Positions 62,650-64,000 of a DNA stretch of 64,000 nucleotides are shown one piece after another. This stretch comes from Superficieibacter sp. HKU1 (GTDB lineage Bacteria > Pseudomonadota > Gammaproteobacteria > Enterobacterales > Enterobacteriaceae): the NCBI RefSeq assembly GCF_029319185.1, contig NZ_CP119754.1, positions 868,001 through 932,000 on the forward strand, written 5' to 3'. The notes under the pieces were generated by a model. That model had not been told where the DNA came from, made no database searches, and was given only the letters and a program-made list of their open reading frames with translations. The first letter of the stretch is position 1, and each line of letters begins with the position of its first letter. The position numbers and the translations under genes are program-made.

Positions 62650-63195
62650 GCCGAAAATGGACATCATTGCGCGTTATCGCTAATGCATTCTTTAGCTAAT
62701 TGTGCTGGAAAAGGGAAGATTTAAGAAATTACCATCCTGTCGCTGTCCGACAATAAAATCACAGATGCAACATTGATAACAAATTTTGCAATTTAATATT
62801 TTTAGATATTTTTTTATTTCGTTGATTTTTCTGTAATTTGCTAATGCTGATGGTGGTTTTTAGCGAACTAAGGATCTTTTTGATAATGCAATGTGAAATA
62901 AAAGTGTGAAAATATCGGACACGTAAGTATAACTTAAAATGTAATTAACCAGATGGCTGATTGTGTATTGATGGTGTTTATGATTAAACTACATTCATCA
63001 AGTAACGGTTATGCTTTGGATAAGAATTTAGCGTTTTTAACCTGGTTTTTATCTCCATTTCTATCATGCAAACCTTTATATATTCCTAAAAATCCATATT
63101 TCTCTTTTGCTAATTCTATATGCATGGTAAATCATATTAACAGGATTTATCGCTGCGTAATGGCAAAGGGAACTAGTGTGACAGTGGAGTTAAAT
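62650..63195. promoter_or_regulatory. AT-rich leuL-leuO control region without genes
   Basis: About 545 bases of strongly A/T-rich DNA with runs of A and T (for example 62795-62840) and no supported ORF. The composition contrasts with the flanking operon. In E. coli and Salmonella this gap contains H-NS nucleation and LeuO silencing elements; I infer the same here. Confidence 0.6.
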
Positions 63196-64000
63196 ATGCA
63201 GGCTGAAAAAATGGAACATCCTCAAACCCGCGAAGAGATTAAGCCGCAGCTTCGTATGGTCGATCTCAATCTTCTCACTGTATTTGATGCAGTTATGCAG
63301 GAGCAAAATATCACGCGGGCTGCACATACGTTGGGTATGTCTCAGCCTGCGGTCAGTAATGCGGTGGCGCGTCTTAAAGTGATGTTTAATGATGAGCTTT
63401 TTGTGCGTTACGGGCGTGGCATTCAGCCAACAGCGAGGGCTTTCCAGCTTTTCGGATCCGTGCGGCAGGCGCTGCAGCTGGTACAAAATGAGTTGCCTGG
63501 TTCCGGCTTCGAACCTGTGAGCAGTGAGCGAATTTTCAATCTTTGCGTTTGTAGTCCGCTTGATAACTATCTGACATCGATCATTTACAATAAAGTCGAA
63601 GAGATCGCACCTAATATTCATTTAGTCTTTAAATCTTCATTGAATCAAAATACTGAGCATCAGTTGCGTTATCAGGAGACGGAATTTGTTATCGGTTATG
63701 AAGATTTCCGCCGTCCGGAGTTTTCCTGCGTACCTTTGTTTAAAGATGAAATGGTATTAGTGGCCAGTAAAGCGCATCCGCGTTTAAAAGGACCGCTGCT
63801 GGAAAGTGATATTTATCGCGAGGAGCATGCGGTGGTCGCCCTCGATCGTTTCGCCTCTTTTAGCGCACCGTGGTATGACACGCCGGATAAACAGTCCTGT
63901 ATTGCTTACCAGGGCATGGCGTTAATTAGCGTGCTGAACGTTATCTCTAAAACGGACCTGGTTTGTATCGCCCCGCGCTGGCTGGCAGAAGAGTTTGCCG
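63196..64000 (+). CDS. leuO: LysR-family global regulator LeuO (3' end outside window)
   Basis: The first 268 codons are present, open to the window end. ATG 63196, 6 bases after GGAG, gives [15 protein letters not shown] before [20 protein letters not shown], the same 15-residue lead as in Salmonella and E. coli LeuO. The helix-turn-helix is in [23 protein letters not shown]. The effector domain continues with [15 protein letters not shown] and [13 protein letters not shown]. LeuO antagonises H-NS at many loci, including the adjacent leu operon. Only about 46 residues are missing if it has the usual 314. Confidence 0.95.
   Translation, partial: MQAEKMEHPQTREEIKPQLRMVDLNLLTVFDAVMQEQNITRAAHTLGMSQPAVSNAVARLKVMFNDELFVRYGRGIQPTARAFQLFGSVRQALQLVQNELPGSGFEPVSSERIFNLCVCSPLDNYLTSIIYNKVEEIAPNIHLVFKSSLNQNTEHQLRYQETEFVIGYEDFRRPEFSCVPLFKDEMVLVASKAHPRLKGPLLESDIYREEHAVVALDRFASFSAPWYDTPDKQSCIAYQGMALISVLNVISKTDLVCIAPRWLAEEFA

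Overview
The window is a chromosomal segment from a member of the Enterobacteriaceae. The core gene order (rpsT-ribF-ileS-lspA-fkpB-ispH ... dapB-carAB ... folA-apaH-apaG-rsmA-pdxA-surA-lptD-djlA ... rluA-rapA-polB ... araDAB-araC-yabI-thiQPB-sgrR-sgrST-setA ... leuDCBA-leuL-leuO) is that of E. coli and Salmonella near the thr-leu end of the map. The accessory content is not that of E. coli K-12. A chitinase lies beside rpsT, AraC has the short 281-residue form I associate with Salmonella and Citrobacter, and the ispH-dapB, carB-folA, polB-araD and setA-leuD gaps hold different genes. I infer a Citrobacter-like organism or close relative; the sequence alone does not settle the species.

Layout. 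1-3150: the end of a DsbA-like thiol oxidoreductase gene, a small exported protein, and a large GH18 chitinase without an obvious signal peptide. 3200-9793: rpsT and the ribF-ileS-lspA-fkpB-ispH housekeeping cluster. 9880-19700: an accessory sugar island between ispH and dapB. It holds two cupin phosphoglucose-isomerase-like genes on + and, on -, a mannose-family PTS (IIA, IIB, IIC, IID), a large class I mannose-6-phosphate isomerase, a cellobiose-type IIC, a GH1 phospho-beta-glycosidase, and a LacI-type regulator gene reading the other way. One 18-bp operator-like sequence occurs at both outer promoters and, with one mismatch, before the regulator, which ties the island into one regulon. 19826-25494: dapB and carAB with PurR and ArgR sites. 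25600-27542: two lipoproteins and folA. 27771-39261: the envelope and RNA-modification block. 39393-42954: polB plus two extra membrane-associated genes. 43193-48467: the arabinose operon with its full looping control region. 48588-55987: yabI, the thiamin ABC transporter under a TPP riboswitch, and the sugar-phosphate-stress locus sgrR-sgrS/sgrT-setA. 55988-57717: two near-identical hok/mok type I toxin loci as direct repeats around an aroD paralogue. 57716-64000: leuDCBA, its attenuator leader leuL, and the start of leuO.

Working picture. The sugar island should import and phosphorylate one or more beta-linked sugars, hydrolyse the phospho-disaccharide, and convert the hexose 6-phosphates to fructose 6-phosphate through three isomerase-like enzymes under one repressor. 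The substrate cannot be read from the sequence. The most unusual structures are this island and the aroD paralogue boxed between two hok repeats, where recombination between the repeats would delete it cleanly. REP/BIME palindromes fill several intergenic gaps. I saw no tRNA, rRNA, CRISPR array, insertion sequence or prophage.
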